Below are positions 17,050 to 25,659 of a DNA stretch of 64,000 nucleotides, one piece after another; within the stretch, counting starts at the first letter, position 1, and every line of letters starts with the position of its first letter. This DNA is from Flavobacterium humidisoli. GTDB taxonomy: Bacteria; Bacteroidota; Bacteroidia; Flavobacteriales; Flavobacteriaceae. The notes below the pieces were generated by a model. The model saw nothing but the letters and a program-made list of their open reading frames with translations. It did no database searches and was not told the DNA's origin. Location of the stretch: the NCBI RefSeq assembly GCF_023272795.1, contig NZ_CP096829.1, forward strand, positions 1,550,001-1,614,000, written 5' to 3'. The position numbers and the translations under genes were made by a program.

Positions 17050-17994
17050 ATGATTTCAATTCCTCACAAAGCTAAGCAATTCCTAGTTCTTCTGGCCAAA
17101 CTTTTAATTGTTGGCGGCGCATTTTATTTTATTTATAATCAGTTGGCTAACAACGATAAATTAGACTGGCAAAAGTTTATTGTTTTGTTTCAGAAAAATC
17201 AGTCGGTTTTAGGGATTTTGTTTATACTGCTTTTAAGTATCTTAAACCGTTATTTCGAGATATTGAAATGGCAGAATCTAGCGCAGGTAATTCATCAAAT
17301 CTCGGTTTATGAAGCCACAAAACAGGTTTTAGCAGCTTTAACGGCAGGAATCTTTACACCAAACGGAGTAGGAGAGTATGCGGGAAAAGCATTGTACTAT
17401 CCGAAATCTGAAGCAAAAAGAGTTGTTTTTTTAAACTTGATATGCAACGGAATCCAAATGATTTTAACGATCATTTTTGGGATTTTCGGATTACTGTATT
17501 TCAATGCGCAATTCAATGTAATTACAACCCAAACAGTCTTGATTCTTTTCGGCGGATTTGTTCTGATTTTGATTTTATTATTCTCCATTAAAAAGATAAA
17601 AGTCAAAGGATATTCGATAGAAAAGCTGATTCATAAAATCAACGAAATTCCGAAATCGGTTCATCAGAAAAATATCTTTCTAGGAATCTGCCGTTATTTG
17701 GTTTTTTCGCATCAATATTATTTTTTGTTTTTAGGCTTTGATGTCGATTTGCCTTATTTGACTTTGATGGCAGCGATAACATCAGTTTACTTTTTAGCCT
17801 CTTCTTTGCCAACTTTTCAGTTTTTAGACTTTGCAGTAAAAGGAAGTGTCGCGATTTATTTCTTCGGAATTTTGGGTGTAAACGAATGGATCGTTGTTTT
17901 TATAAGTACTTTAATGTGGTTTTTAAACGTAGTCCTCCCAGTGGTTTTAGGAAGCTTTTTTGTGCTGAATTTTAAAACGAAAACTCCAGAATGA
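17050..17994 (+). CDS. Lysylphosphatidylglycerol synthase TM-region-like protein
   Basis: 314 residues from ATG 17050. It has about eight membrane helices and the conserved region AALTAGIFTPNGVGEYAGKALYY of the LPG_synthase_TM / UPF0104 family. The soluble aminoacyl-transfer domain of MprF is missing, so only a flippase-like or lipid-binding membrane role can be suggested. A start at TTG 17017 would lie inside the promoter and is rejected. It overlaps the glycosyltransferase gene by four bases; the two may act together on a lipid-linked substrate. Confidence 0.85.
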   Translation: MISIPHKAKQFLVLLAKLLIVGGAFYFIYNQLANNDKLDWQKFIVLFQKNQSVLGILFILLLSILNRYFEILKWQNLAQVIHQISVYEATKQVLAALTAGIFTPNGVGEYAGKALYYPKSEAKRVVFLNLICNGIQMILTIIFGIFGLLYFNAQFNVITTQTVLILFGGFVLILILLFSIKKIKVKGYSIEKLIHKINEIPKSVHQKNIFLGICRYLVFSHQYYFLFLGFDVDLPYLTLMAAITSVYFLASSLPTFQFLDFAVKGSVAIYFFGILGVNEWIVVFISTLMWFLNVVLPVVLGSFFVLNFKTKTPE

Positions 17995-19094
17995 TTTTCG
18001 GATTGTTTGCCATATTAGCCATTTATATCATTAGCATTTCTTTGCTGATTTATGGTTTTTTCAAAGTCAAAGAATATCAGAAAAAAGATTTAAAGCCAGA
18101 GACAAGTTTTACAATAATTGTCCCTTTTAGAAATGAAGAAGAAAATCTTCCCATACTTTTGGAGAGTTTTTCAAAGCTAAATTATCCAACAGATTTATTT
18201 GAAGTTATTTTAGTTGATGATGCTTCAAATGAAAAATTTCAAGTCTCAAATTTCCCATTTCCCATTTCCCAATTAGATAATATTCGTGTTTCAAATTCTC
18301 CTAAAAAAGATGCCATTACAACGGCAATGCAACACGTAAAAACCGATTGGGTTATTACAACCGATGCCGATTGTATTGTTCCTGAAAACTGGTTGTTGAC
18401 TTTTGATAATTACATTCAGCAGAACAAAGTTTCAATGCTTGCTGGAGCTGTAACTTATCAATGTGAAAACTCATTTTTAGATCATTTTCAGCAATTGGAT
18501 TTAACGAGTCTGCAAGGCGCTACAATTGGAAGTTTTGGTTTAAATAAAGGTTTTATGTGTAACGGAGCTAATTTTGCGTACGCAAAAGCATTTTTCGAAA
18601 GTTTAAATGGTTTTGAAGGGAATGATAAAATTGCCAGCGGAGACGATGTTTTTTTACTGCAAAAAGCGATTCAAAAGTTTCCTGAAAAAGTGTATTATTT
18701 AAAAGCAAAAGAAGCGATCGTAACAACAAAACCAACCGAAAACTGGAAATCTTTATTTTATCAAAGAGTACGTTGGGCGGCTAAAACAAGTTCATATAAT
18801 AGCACTTTCGGAAAGTTTCTTGGATTGATTGTTTTCTTCGGAAATTTGAGTTTTGTAATCGGATTTTTCTCTTTTCTTTTGGGAATTTGCTCTTATCCAA
18901 TTTTTGTGATTTTTTCTTTTTCTAAAATTTCAGTTGATTTTATTTTGCTTTCAATCACTAATCGGTTTTTGGAAAAAAAGAGAATTAAAAGTCTTTTACT
19001 AAGTAGTTTATGGTATCCGTTTTTTAGTTCGACTGTTGCTTTGTACAGTTTGTTTGGTTCATACCAATGGAAAGATCGTCAGTTTAAGAAATAG
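17991..19094 (+). CDS. Family 2 glycosyltransferase
   Basis: 367 residues. An N-terminal helix is followed by the GT-A domain: FTIIVPFRNEEENLPILLESF, VILVDDAS (nucleotide-sugar binding), TTDADCIVP (DxD metal site) and the QRVRWAAKTSSY acceptor motif (QxxRW). Two or three C-terminal membrane helices anchor it to the inner membrane. It should transfer a sugar to a lipid or growing glycan; donor and acceptor are unknown. Between VDDAS and the DxD site it carries an unusual stretch encoded by three TTTCCCA heptamers (residues about 87-94), which looks like an inserted repeat kept in frame. Confidence 0.92.
   Translation: MIFGLFAILAIYIISISLLIYGFFKVKEYQKKDLKPETSFTIIVPFRNEEENLPILLESFSKLNYPTDLFEVILVDDASNEKFQVSNFPFPISQLDNIRVSNSPKKDAITTAMQHVKTDWVITTDADCIVPENWLLTFDNYIQQNKVSMLAGAVTYQCENSFLDHFQQLDLTSLQGATIGSFGLNKGFMCNGANFAYAKAFFESLNGFEGNDKIASGDDVFLLQKAIQKFPEKVYYLKAKEAIVTTKPTENWKSLFYQRVRWAAKTSSYNSTFGKFLGLIVFFGNLSFVIGFFSFLLGICSYPIFVIFSFSKISVDFILLSITNRFLEKKRIKSLLLSSLWYPFFSSTVALYSLFGSYQWKDRQFKK
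18251..18271 (+). repeat. Three TTTCCCA heptamers inside the glycosyltransferase gene
   Basis: Exactly 21 bases, so the frame is kept. The flanks (TTTCAAGTCTC before, CAATTAGATAAT after) share words with the intergenic repeats at 16326 and 16966. Confidence 0.9.
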
Positions 19095-19110
19095 CTTCTT
19101 TAGATACAAT

Positions 19111-19194
19111 GGCGCCTAGCCCTGATGGGAGCGGCATCCTTTTGCTTTTTTCTTTAAAAAGCAAAAGATATAGCGGACAGCAGGAATTAGCTCC
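19111..19194. other. Structured intergenic element between convergent genes
   Basis: A 12-bp perfect hairpin (CTTTTGCTTTTT 19139-19150 with 19156-19167) is framed by AGCCCTGATGGGAGCGGCAT on the left and AGCGGACAGCAGGAATTAGC on the right; short arms GGAGC/GCTCC could close it. I recall similar sequences between genes of other flavobacteria, though I cannot check. It may act as a terminator for both flanking genes or be a dispersed repeat. Confidence 0.55.
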
Positions 19195-19202
19195 TTATAA
19201 AA

Positions 19203-19688
19203 CTACTTCTCATCTTTTGCTTTTATAATAACAGGCAGAATAAACTGTGTTTTTACTGGAATACCGCGTTTTATGGCTGGATTTACTTTCGGAAAATCGA
19301 CTAGGCGCGCGTGCAGAATGCTGTCAATTTTTATGGTATCGTAAACTACAGAATCTTTAGGAAACTGAGGTTCAAACTTCATAGTTGAGTTAGGAAAAAC
19401 GGTTACTTTGACTTCGATGGTATCCAATTCTGGATATAAAATAGATAAAGTATCAACGTTGAGTTTTTCTTGAATAAGATTCGACATTACTTCAAAAAAG
19501 CATTGCTGGCGAAGCTTTTTATCACCAATTTTATCGCAATCAGGCAAAGAAGGATATTCATCAACTTCTTTCCAGTTAATGGATTTCAATTCTTTTTGAA
19601 GTAATTCTTTTTCAGACGGAACCTGCTTCTCAAAATATTGACAAGAATTGAAAAGGATACAAATAAAAAAAGGGAAAAACTGCCTCAA
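19203..19688 (-). CDS. Lipoprotein with TonB-like C-terminal region
   Basis: 161 residues with a signal peptide ending LFNSC (lipid cysteine C16). The C-terminal half (VKVTVFPNSTMKFEPQFP... through GIPVKTQFILPVIIK) resembles the energy-transducer TonB C-terminal fold, but lacks other TonB parts. The start is TTG 19688; a -7 element TATTTTTG on the minus strand (19719-19712) supports it with a leader of about 20 nt. Role unknown, presumably periplasmic-facing. Confidence 0.65.
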   Translation of the reverse strand: MRQFFPFFICILFNSCQYFEKQVPSEKELLQKELKSINWKEVDEYPSLPDCDKIGDKKLRQQCFFEVMSNLIQEKLNVDTLSILYPELDTIEVKVTVFPNSTMKFEPQFPKDSVVYDTIKIDSILHARLVDFPKVNPAIKRGIPVKTQFILPVIIKAKDEK

Positions 19689-19722
19689 AGTTTTAAAATT
19701 GGATGATATAACAAAAATACGA

Positions 19723-20106
19723 TTATTTTTTTTGAGAAGCTTTGTATTCTAAATAATCTTCATAGTTTTCCGATAGCCAAATTTCTTTGTTTTTTTCTGC
19801 AACTTCCTTTTGATCAGGGTATAATTTGACAAGTCTGTCTGAAAAAGCTGCTATTTGAACCGTATAGGTATAAAATTCAATTTTGCTCAGAAGGATATTG
19901 GGATCGTTTTTTTTATTAAAAAAATCGAAAAACAGATTATCAAAGTCTCTCATAGAAAAATTTATTACTTTTTTCTTATTGCTGGTGTAAAGACTGTCCT
20001 GTATTACTTTGTCATCTGTAGAAAGTTTCTTAGATTGAGCTATCGTATTTTCGCTGATGGAGAATACAAAGAATAGAAAAAAAACTATTTTTACAAGAGT
20101 TCTCAT
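19723..20106 (-). CDS. Exported protein of unknown function
   Basis: 127 residues from ATG 20106. The N-terminus MRTLVKIVFFLFFVFSISENTIAQ is a signal peptide; the mature part is Lys/Asp rich and mostly helical, without a motif I recognise. A start 10 codons upstream (20136) would lengthen the signal peptide improperly. It lies 34 bases upstream of the TonB-like lipoprotein gene in the same direction and is divergent from the DUF456 gene. Confidence 0.7.
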   Translation of the reverse strand: MRTLVKIVFFLFFVFSISENTIAQSKKLSTDDKVIQDSLYTSNKKKVINFSMRDFDNLFFDFFNKKNDPNILLSKIEFYTYTVQIAAFSDRLVKLYPDQKEVAEKNKEIWLSENYEDYLEYKASQKK

Positions 20107-20150
20107 ACTATTAAAATATTTAAATAATAAGTACAAACTTACAAAATATT

Positions 20151-20651
20151 ATGGATTTACTTTTAGTGCTTCTAGGATTTATATGTGTAATCGTGGGCGT
20201 TTTTGGAAGTTTTCTCCCTGTTCTTCCTGGATTATCAAGCTCTTGGGTTGGGATATTATTGCTTTACCTGACTAAAGCAGTCGAAAATAATTATTGGGTT
20301 TTAGGGATTACTTTTGTTCTAATGGTCATCATTACTATATTAGATTATATTATTCCGTCAAAAGGCACTAAAAAGTTTGGAGGTAGCTCTTATGGGGTAT
20401 GGGGAACCAACATTGGGTTGGTTGTCGGAATTTTTGCTCCAATTCCTTTTGGAATTATAATTGGCCCATTTTTAGGGGCTTTAATTGGCGAATTAATCTA
20501 CGATTCTCAAAATCATAAAAGAGCTATTAAAGCAGCTACTGGATCGCTCTTAGGATTCATCGCTTCAAGTTTTGTTAACTTTCTGTTTGCAGTAGTTTAT
20601 TTGGGTATATTTTTGAGTATTGTGTGGGAATATCGAAACATTTTATTTTAA
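20151..20651 (+). CDS. DUF456 family membrane protein
   Basis: 166 residues with glycine-rich helices characteristic of DUF456: GVFGSFLPVLPGLSSSWVGILLLY at the start, LDYIIPSKGTKKFGGSSYGVWGTNIGLVVGIFAP in the middle and GPFLGALIGELIYD near 105-118. About four to five membrane segments. The family has no assigned function. Confidence 0.92.
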   Translation: MDLLLVLLGFICVIVGVFGSFLPVLPGLSSSWVGILLLYLTKAVENNYWVLGITFVLMVIITILDYIIPSKGTKKFGGSSYGVWGTNIGLVVGIFAPIPFGIIIGPFLGALIGELIYDSQNHKRAIKAATGSLLGFIASSFVNFLFAVVYLGIFLSIVWEYRNILF

Positions 20652-20858
20652 TTCTATAACATTTTCCGCTTTTTATCGTTGCTTTCCAAAATAAACATCA
20701 AACTTTTCTTAACTTTTTTTCTTTTGTGTTTGACAACGAAAGGGTTGTGTTTGCTAGTGTTAAGGCGTTTTTAGTGTTAAGAACGGGTTATTAAGAAGGT
20801 AATTTTTTAACTTAATTTTTGGAAATGTTAAAATATTTTATATTTTTATCACGATAAA

Positions 20859-20881
20859 CGATAAAAAGCCTCATTTTATCG
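20859..20881. promoter_or_regulatory. Inverted repeat upstream of DUF937 gene
   Basis: CGATAAAA (20859-20866) and its complement (20874-20881), 7 bases apart, with a further CGATAAA just before it. It ends 38 bases before the start codon and could be an operator; no regulator is known. The rest of 20652-20919 holds no gene. Confidence 0.35.
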
Positions 20882-20919
20882 ATTATTTTAAATAAGTATA
20901 AATAATCATTTTTTAAGTT

Positions 20920-21528
20920 ATGAGTATGACCCCAAACCTACAAATTGAACTTAGACGCTTTATTTCTTCTAATGTTGTCTCCAAGTTAAACAAGTTTTAT
21001 TTTGAGAATGATGCACTTTTAATAAAGGGAATAGACGTCTCGATCGGTACAATTTTAATGGGACTCTACAACAAAGCCGAAGAATCTGATTTTTATTCTG
21101 AAATCGTTTCATTAATCCAAGAAGATTCCACTTTTTACCAAGAAATAGACTTTAATGCAGGCAGAATTTTATCAGTCGACGACTGTTACCGCATAGAAGG
21201 GAATGCTTTACTGAAAGAATTATTCTCCAACAAAAAAGGCAGAATTTCAGAAATGGTTTCAAACGAAGTTGGCATCAAAAGCGAAACAGCCAGAGAAATA
21301 CTTAACTTTTCAGCATTACTTGTAATGTCTTATTTAAGATACAATCTTCAATTAATAGAAAGTTTAAAACTCCTTTTAGAAGACCAAAAAAGAGATATTT
21401 TAAACAGCATTCCTCCCGGAATTAAAATCATCCTAGGTTTTTCATCTTACGAAACTGTAGAAGATAAAAACCAATCTATCGGAAGATCTATTTTTACCCT
21501 TTTCGGACATAATTTCTTTAGTTTTTAA
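20920..21528 (+). CDS. DUF937 domain protein
   Basis: 202 residues, no signal peptide. The DUF937 pattern is seen: LKELFSNKKGRISEMVSNEVGIKSETAREILNFSALLVMSYLRY (about 92-136), in which short helical repeats pack around a glycine-rich turn. A C-terminal tail of about 40 residues has no motif. DUF937 proteins are cytoplasmic and uncharacterised. A 268-base upstream gap with an inverted repeat suggests its own regulation. Confidence 0.82.
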   Translation: MSMTPNLQIELRRFISSNVVSKLNKFYFENDALLIKGIDVSIGTILMGLYNKAEESDFYSEIVSLIQEDSTFYQEIDFNAGRILSVDDCYRIEGNALLKELFSNKKGRISEMVSNEVGIKSETAREILNFSALLVMSYLRYNLQLIESLKLLLEDQKRDILNSIPPGIKIILGFSSYETVEDKNQSIGRSIFTLFGHNFFSF

Positions 21529-21530
21529 AA

Positions 21531-21565
21531 TAAAAAAATCCCATTTTCTAGAAGAAAACAGGATT
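21531..21565 (-). terminator. Terminator of the pseudouridine synthase gene
   Basis: On the minus strand AATCC...GGATT and TTTTCT...AGAAAA form a two-part stem followed by seven T residues. It also sits right after the rightward DUF937 stop. Confidence 0.6.
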
Positions 21566-21592
21566 CATTTATGGCTTAAATTTGAAAAATGT

Positions 21593-22501
21593 TTACACGT
21601 TTTTCAAATTGATAACTTCTTGATCGGTCAAAAAGCGCCAGTTTCCGCGAGGAAGATTCTTTTTGGTCAATCCAGCAAACGAAACACGGTCAATGCGCAA
21701 TACATTGTATTCGAAAGATTCAAAAATAGCGCGCACAACTTTTACGTTAGCAGTACGGAGTTTAAGACCAACTTCGCTTTTTGGTTCATTATCAATATAG
21801 CTTACTTCTTCAACAAAAACGCGGTGTCCTTCAAGAACTAAACCTTTGCTAATTTTTTCTAAATCTTCAAATTTTAAGTTTTTGTCTAAAGAAACTTGAT
21901 AGATTTTAGACGATTTCTGGTTCGGCAATGTAAACTTACGAATCATATCGGTATCGTTTGTAAACAATAATAAACCAGTTGTATTCTTGTCCATTCTTCC
22001 TACAGCAGCAATTTTTGCATTTGTAGCGCCACGAACAAGTTCTAGAACGTTACGATATTCCTGACCTTCGTCAAAGGCAGTCGTAAAGTTTTTAGGCTTA
22101 TTTAATAAAATATATTCTTTCTTTTCAGGAGTTAATGTAACACCGTCAAAGTTTACAACATCATTTAGTTTTACCAAATAACCCATTTCAGTAACTACAG
22201 TACCGTTAACTTTAACGTTTCCAGACTGAATATAAATGTCGGCATCACGACGAGAACAAACACCAGAATTAGAGATGTATTTATTCAGACGAATTTCATC
22301 TGAAGCCTTTTGTCTCTTTGCTGGCTGATTTTGTTTTCTAAGTTTTTCAGCAGCAGCTTCCTGAGCAGCTTTAACTTCAGGTTTTACTTTTTTAGGCCCT
22401 TGCGCGCGCTTAGCCATAGGAGGTTTTGGCTTGTTAGAGTTTGGACGTGAGCTGTTTGGTCTCGATCCGCCTCTTTTATTGTTGCCTTCCTTGTTGTTCA
22501 T
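21593..22501 (-). CDS. RluB/RsuA-type pseudouridine synthase
   Basis: 302 residues. A basic low-complexity N-terminal tail (about 1-65, Asn/Lys/Pro/Ala rich) is followed by an S4 RNA-binding domain (RLNKYISNSGVCSRRDADIYIQSG) and the catalytic domain with GRMDKNTTGLLLFTND, in which the Asp is the nucleophile. It should convert a uridine to pseudouridine in ribosomal RNA, most like RluB (23S) by domain order, but RsuA-type cannot be excluded. The charged N-terminal extension is common in Bacteroidota homologues. Confidence 0.92.
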   Translation of the reverse strand: MNNKEGNNKRGGSRPNSSRPNSNKPKPPMAKRAQGPKKVKPEVKAAQEAAAEKLRKQNQPAKRQKASDEIRLNKYISNSGVCSRRDADIYIQSGNVKVNGTVVTEMGYLVKLNDVVNFDGVTLTPEKKEYILLNKPKNFTTAFDEGQEYRNVLELVRGATNAKIAAVGRMDKNTTGLLLFTNDTDMIRKFTLPNQKSSKIYQVSLDKNLKFEDLEKISKGLVLEGHRVFVEEVSYIDNEPKSEVGLKLRTANVKVVRAIFESFEYNVLRIDRVSFAGLTKKNLPRGNWRFLTDQEVINLKNV

Positions 22502-22630
22502 AGAATCATTAATTTGTGCAAAGATAGTTTTTTCCTGCTAATAAATCTTAAGTTCAATGTTCTTAGATTAATAGCGCTTTATTTTAAGATGTTAAGGAGC
22601 AATACAATTGGCTTTTAAAAATAGATTATT

Positions 22631-22715
22631 CCGCAGAGATCCGCAAAGAATTTCGTGGAGTTGCACAAAAAGGCTTTGCTAAATCTTCTTGAAATTTTTT
22701 GCGAATCTCTGTGGG
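22631..22715. repeat. Imperfect inverted repeat, ~24-bp arms
   Basis: CCGCAGAGATCCGCAAAGAA (22631 onward, to 22654) and its imperfect complement at 22691-22715 enclose 36 bases. About 20 of 24 positions pair. It separates the UbiA gene from the pseudouridine synthase gene. Confidence 0.75.
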
Positions 22716-22725
22716 AGAAAAAACC

Positions 22726-23682
22726 TTAATAATTAGAAATCAATTCGCGACCATGCCATAAAACGCTTGGATTAATCAGAACAATACAGCACACTCCAGA
22801 TACAATTAAGAATTTAAGAACATTATGAAGTCTTAGATATTGTTCTTTAGAGTCAGATTTCCATAAATAAATCAAAAAGAAAAGTAAAACCGCAAAGCAG
22901 ACATAAAAATAAATGTCCATATAACCGACATCATAAATATTAACCAAAACATAAACAGGTAAAATGGTAGACAAGGTCAAAACCGTGATAATTTGCTTAG
23001 AAATTTTTTCTCCGTATAAAACCGGAATTGTTCTATAGTCATTTACTAAATCGCCTTTCAGATTTTCTAAATCTTTTATCATTTCGCGAATCAATAAAAG
23101 CAGGAACAAGAAAACCGCATGTGCCGAAATCACTACGAAATGACTCATGTGATTCTCAATTTCTTCAAACGAAATCTTATTATAGAAATAAAGTAAAATG
23201 GCAAAAAAAGGCGTTACAGCAAGCAATGCAGACAGTAAATTTCCAATAATTGGATACTTTTTAATTTTATGAGAATAAAACCAAATCATAAAAATATAAC
23301 CTGAAAAAAACAAAAAAGCTCTCCAGGAAACTATAAAAGCCATTAGAACGGCAAGAAAATTCAAACTGAAATAAACGTTCAATTTGGTTTTCTGACTTAC
23401 CAAACGATCCAGCATCGATTTATTCGGACGATTAATCAAGTCCTTCTGGCTGTCGTAAAAATTATTGATAATGTAACCAGAAGCAATTGTAATAGCCGAA
23501 GCAAAAACAATTAAAAACAAATGAAAATCCAGCAGAATATCCAATGCTCTGATTTCTGGAGCAAGTATAAAAATTGCCGATAAATACTGGGCTAAAATTA
23601 TTATTGGAATATTGTAACCTCGAACTACAGAGAACAGACTAACAATTTTCATTACTAAAAGTTTTTGTTGTCTGCTTAACAT
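22726..23682 (-). CDS. UbiA-family prenyltransferase
   Basis: 318 residues with about eight to nine membrane helices and both Asp-rich motifs of the family: NNFYDSQKD (magnesium-prenyl diphosphate site) and REMIKDLENLKGD. It transfers a prenyl chain to an acceptor within the membrane. Bacteroidota proteins of this group are commonly named geranylgeranylglycerol-phosphate geranylgeranyltransferase by similarity to the archaeal enzyme; a quinone or heme role is also possible. Its placement downstream of mevalonate kinase and mvaD, which make the prenyl precursors, fits. ATG 23682 is used, with a second ATG 10 codons in. Confidence 0.88.
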   Translation of the reverse strand: MLSRQQKLLVMKIVSLFSVVRGYNIPIIILAQYLSAIFILAPEIRALDILLDFHLFLIVFASAITIASGYIINNFYDSQKDLINRPNKSMLDRLVSQKTKLNVYFSLNFLAVLMAFIVSWRAFLFFSGYIFMIWFYSHKIKKYPIIGNLLSALLAVTPFFAILLYFYNKISFEEIENHMSHFVVISAHAVFLFLLLLIREMIKDLENLKGDLVNDYRTIPVLYGEKISKQIITVLTLSTILPVYVLVNIYDVGYMDIYFYVCFAVLLFFLIYLWKSDSKEQYLRLHNVLKFLIVSGVCCIVLINPSVLWHGRELISNY

Positions 23683-23744
23683 AGATGATAGGGTGGGATT
23701 TATTTAATTTAGGGAAGTTAAAGTATATTTTTTGATTCTGAAAA

Positions 23745-24335
23745 CTAGAGCTTATTTTTTAACAATTCTTCAGATCCATAACCTAGTTTTCGTATGCAGG
23801 CTAAAGCTTGTTTTTGTGTAATATCGATTTCTGTAATATCTTTTTTATCTACAAAAACCACCGAACCGCTCCACGGATTTGGAGCGTCTGGTATAAAAAC
23901 GGTAAATTTATCATCACTGACTGGTTCTATTAAAAAAGCAAATTGCAAACCAGCATCAGTTGGCACTAAAATTACTTTTAAATCGTCTTTGGATTCTAGA
24001 CCCAGTATATTTTCATTCATGCTTTTCATAAACGAATAACCGGGAACAAAACTTAAAATGCCATCTTCTAATTTCTGAACTACTTTTTCGGCAGCAGCTG
24101 TTCTTGCTAGTAATCCAGCAACCAGACAGATTAGAATTATAATTAATAACCCAACAAGTTCTTGAAGTGCAAGTCCTAAAACGCTTACTTTTGGTAAAGC
24201 ACTTACTAACGGGAGCGTTGTTTTTTGTACAATACCATATCCTTTTTCCAAAACAATTAATAGTACCACTAAAGGCACTAAAAAAATAATTCCTCCTAAA
24301 AAAGTTGCTTTGACAATCTTTAAAATACTTTTCAT
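23745..24335 (-). CDS. DUF502 family membrane protein
   Basis: 196 residues from ATG 24335. Two membrane helices near the N-terminus (about 10-30 and 52-80) and the family patterns FLVPLVVLLIVL, PGYSFMKS and VFIPDAPNPWSGSVVFV. DUF502 proteins are inner-membrane proteins of unknown function. It lies between mevalonate kinase and the UbiA gene, all leftward with small gaps. Confidence 0.92.
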   Translation of the reverse strand: MKSILKIVKATFLGGIIFLVPLVVLLIVLEKGYGIVQKTTLPLVSALPKVSVLGLALQELVGLLIIILICLVAGLLARTAAAEKVVQKLEDGILSFVPGYSFMKSMNENILGLESKDDLKVILVPTDAGLQFAFLIEPVSDDKFTVFIPDAPNPWSGSVVFVDKKDITEIDITQKQALACIRKLGYGSEELLKNKL

Positions 24336-24411
24336 AGGCAATAATTTTTTAAGATTAAATGTTAGGAAAGGGTATTCAATAAATCACAACAATATTTTAA
24401 GAGGTTAAACT

Positions 24412-25350
24412 TTAAAACTGGTAAACTACTTCTAATTTATAGTCTTTTAAGGATGTTTTGGCTCTTTCTAAATCTTCGGTAAAACCTAGAATATAACCGC
24501 CGCCTCCAGAACCGCAAAGTTTTAGGTAATAATCGTTTGTGTCAATTCCGTGTTGCCAGATTGCGTGAAATTGTTCTGGAATCATGGGTTTAAAGTGATT
24601 TAAAACAACTTTAGAAAGTTTTTTGGTATTGGTAAACAAAGATTTCATATCGCCATGCAGGAAGTTTTCTACGCAGGCATCTGTATATTTCACAAACTGA
24701 TTTTTAAGCATAGCACGGAAACCTTTGTCTTTTAGGTTTTCCATAAAAATACTAACCATTGGAGCTGTTTCTCCAACAATTCCTGAGTCTAACAAAAATA
24801 CAGCACCTTTTCCGTCAAAACTTTGAGTCGGAATTCCAGTTGCTTCAATATTATCTTTAGAATTAATCAGGATTGGAATGCTTAAATAGCTGTTAAGAGG
24901 ATCCAAGCCAGAACTTTTTCCGTGGAAAAAGCTTTCCATTTGAGAAAATATATTTTTTAATTGTAATAATTTTTCACGAGTCAGATTTTCCAGAACAGTG
25001 ATTTTGTTGGTAGCATATTTATCGTAAATAGCTGCAACAAGCGCACCGCTACTTCCAACACCATATCCTTGTGGAATACTAGAGTCGAAGTACATTCCAG
25101 TTTCAACATCATTTTTTAAAGTTTCTAAATCGAAAGTAACCAATTCTGGCTGTTGCGTATGTAGGCCTTCAAGATAAGAAGCGAAACTTCTTAAACTTTT
25201 GTTTGATGAAATGGCTTCTTCTGTAGGCTCTTCAGATTTTTTTAAAGCGCCGTTGTAAAAGTTATAAGGAATAGAAAGTCCTTTAGAGTCGCGGATAATT
25301 CCGTATTCTCCAAAGAGTAATATTTTTGAGTAAAATAATGGTCCTTTCAT
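24412..25350 (-). CDS. Mevalonate kinase (GHMP kinase)
   Basis: 312 residues. GHMP features: the N-terminal SKILLFGEYGII strand, the ATP-binding loop SSIPQGYGVGSSGALVAAIYDKY (about 91-113) and the C-terminal CGSGGGGYILGF loop. The neighbouring mvaD points to mevalonate kinase (mevalonate + ATP to 5-phosphomevalonate). Phosphomevalonate kinase is the main alternative. It starts three bases after the toxin gene stop, so it is transcribed with the toxin/antitoxin genes and mvaD. Confidence 0.88.
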   Translation of the reverse strand: MKGPLFYSKILLFGEYGIIRDSKGLSIPYNFYNGALKKSEEPTEEAISSNKSLRSFASYLEGLHTQQPELVTFDLETLKNDVETGMYFDSSIPQGYGVGSSGALVAAIYDKYATNKITVLENLTREKLLQLKNIFSQMESFFHGKSSGLDPLNSYLSIPILINSKDNIEATGIPTQSFDGKGAVFLLDSGIVGETAPMVSIFMENLKDKGFRAMLKNQFVKYTDACVENFLHGDMKSLFTNTKKLSKVVLNHFKPMIPEQFHAIWQHGIDTNDYYLKLCGSGGGGYILGFTEDLERAKTSLKDYKLEVVYQF

Positions 25351-25353
25351 GAT

Positions 25354-25659
25354 TTATTTTATGTCTTTTTTTATTTTATTTGGGTCTTGTCGTGTGTCGA
25401 AAAATGCAATTATTTCAACTCTTTTTGTGTTGAATTTATAATAGATTGATGTTTGTTTTGACAAGACGCATTTGTGATAGTTTTTATTTAGTCCTGATTT
25501 AGGAAAAATTTCAGGTTCTATTTGTATTAGATAAATTGCTTTGTCCAGTTTTGATATAAATTTATCCTTTACTTTTTTTGACCACTTTATTTCCAGATAT
25601 TCAAATAATTCTAATAAACTTTTTTCTGCATTTTTTGAAAAGATTATTGTTCTTTTCAT
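25354..25659 (-). CDS. RelE/ParE-family toxin
   Basis: 101 residues with the ParE/RelE fold pattern: IFSKNAEKSLLELFEYLEIKWSKKVKDKFISKLDKAIYLIQIEPEIFPKSG, then the strand region KCVLSKQTSIYYKF and VEIIAFFDTRQDP. Members poison gyrase (ParE) or cut mRNA at the ribosome (RelE); the form here looks more ParE-like. Stop and start of antitoxin and toxin overlap as TAATG. Confidence 0.85.
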   Translation of the reverse strand: MKRTIIFSKNAEKSLLELFEYLEIKWSKKVKDKFISKLDKAIYLIQIEPEIFPKSGLNKNYHKCVLSKQTSIYYKFNTKRVEIIAFFDTRQDPNKIKKDIK

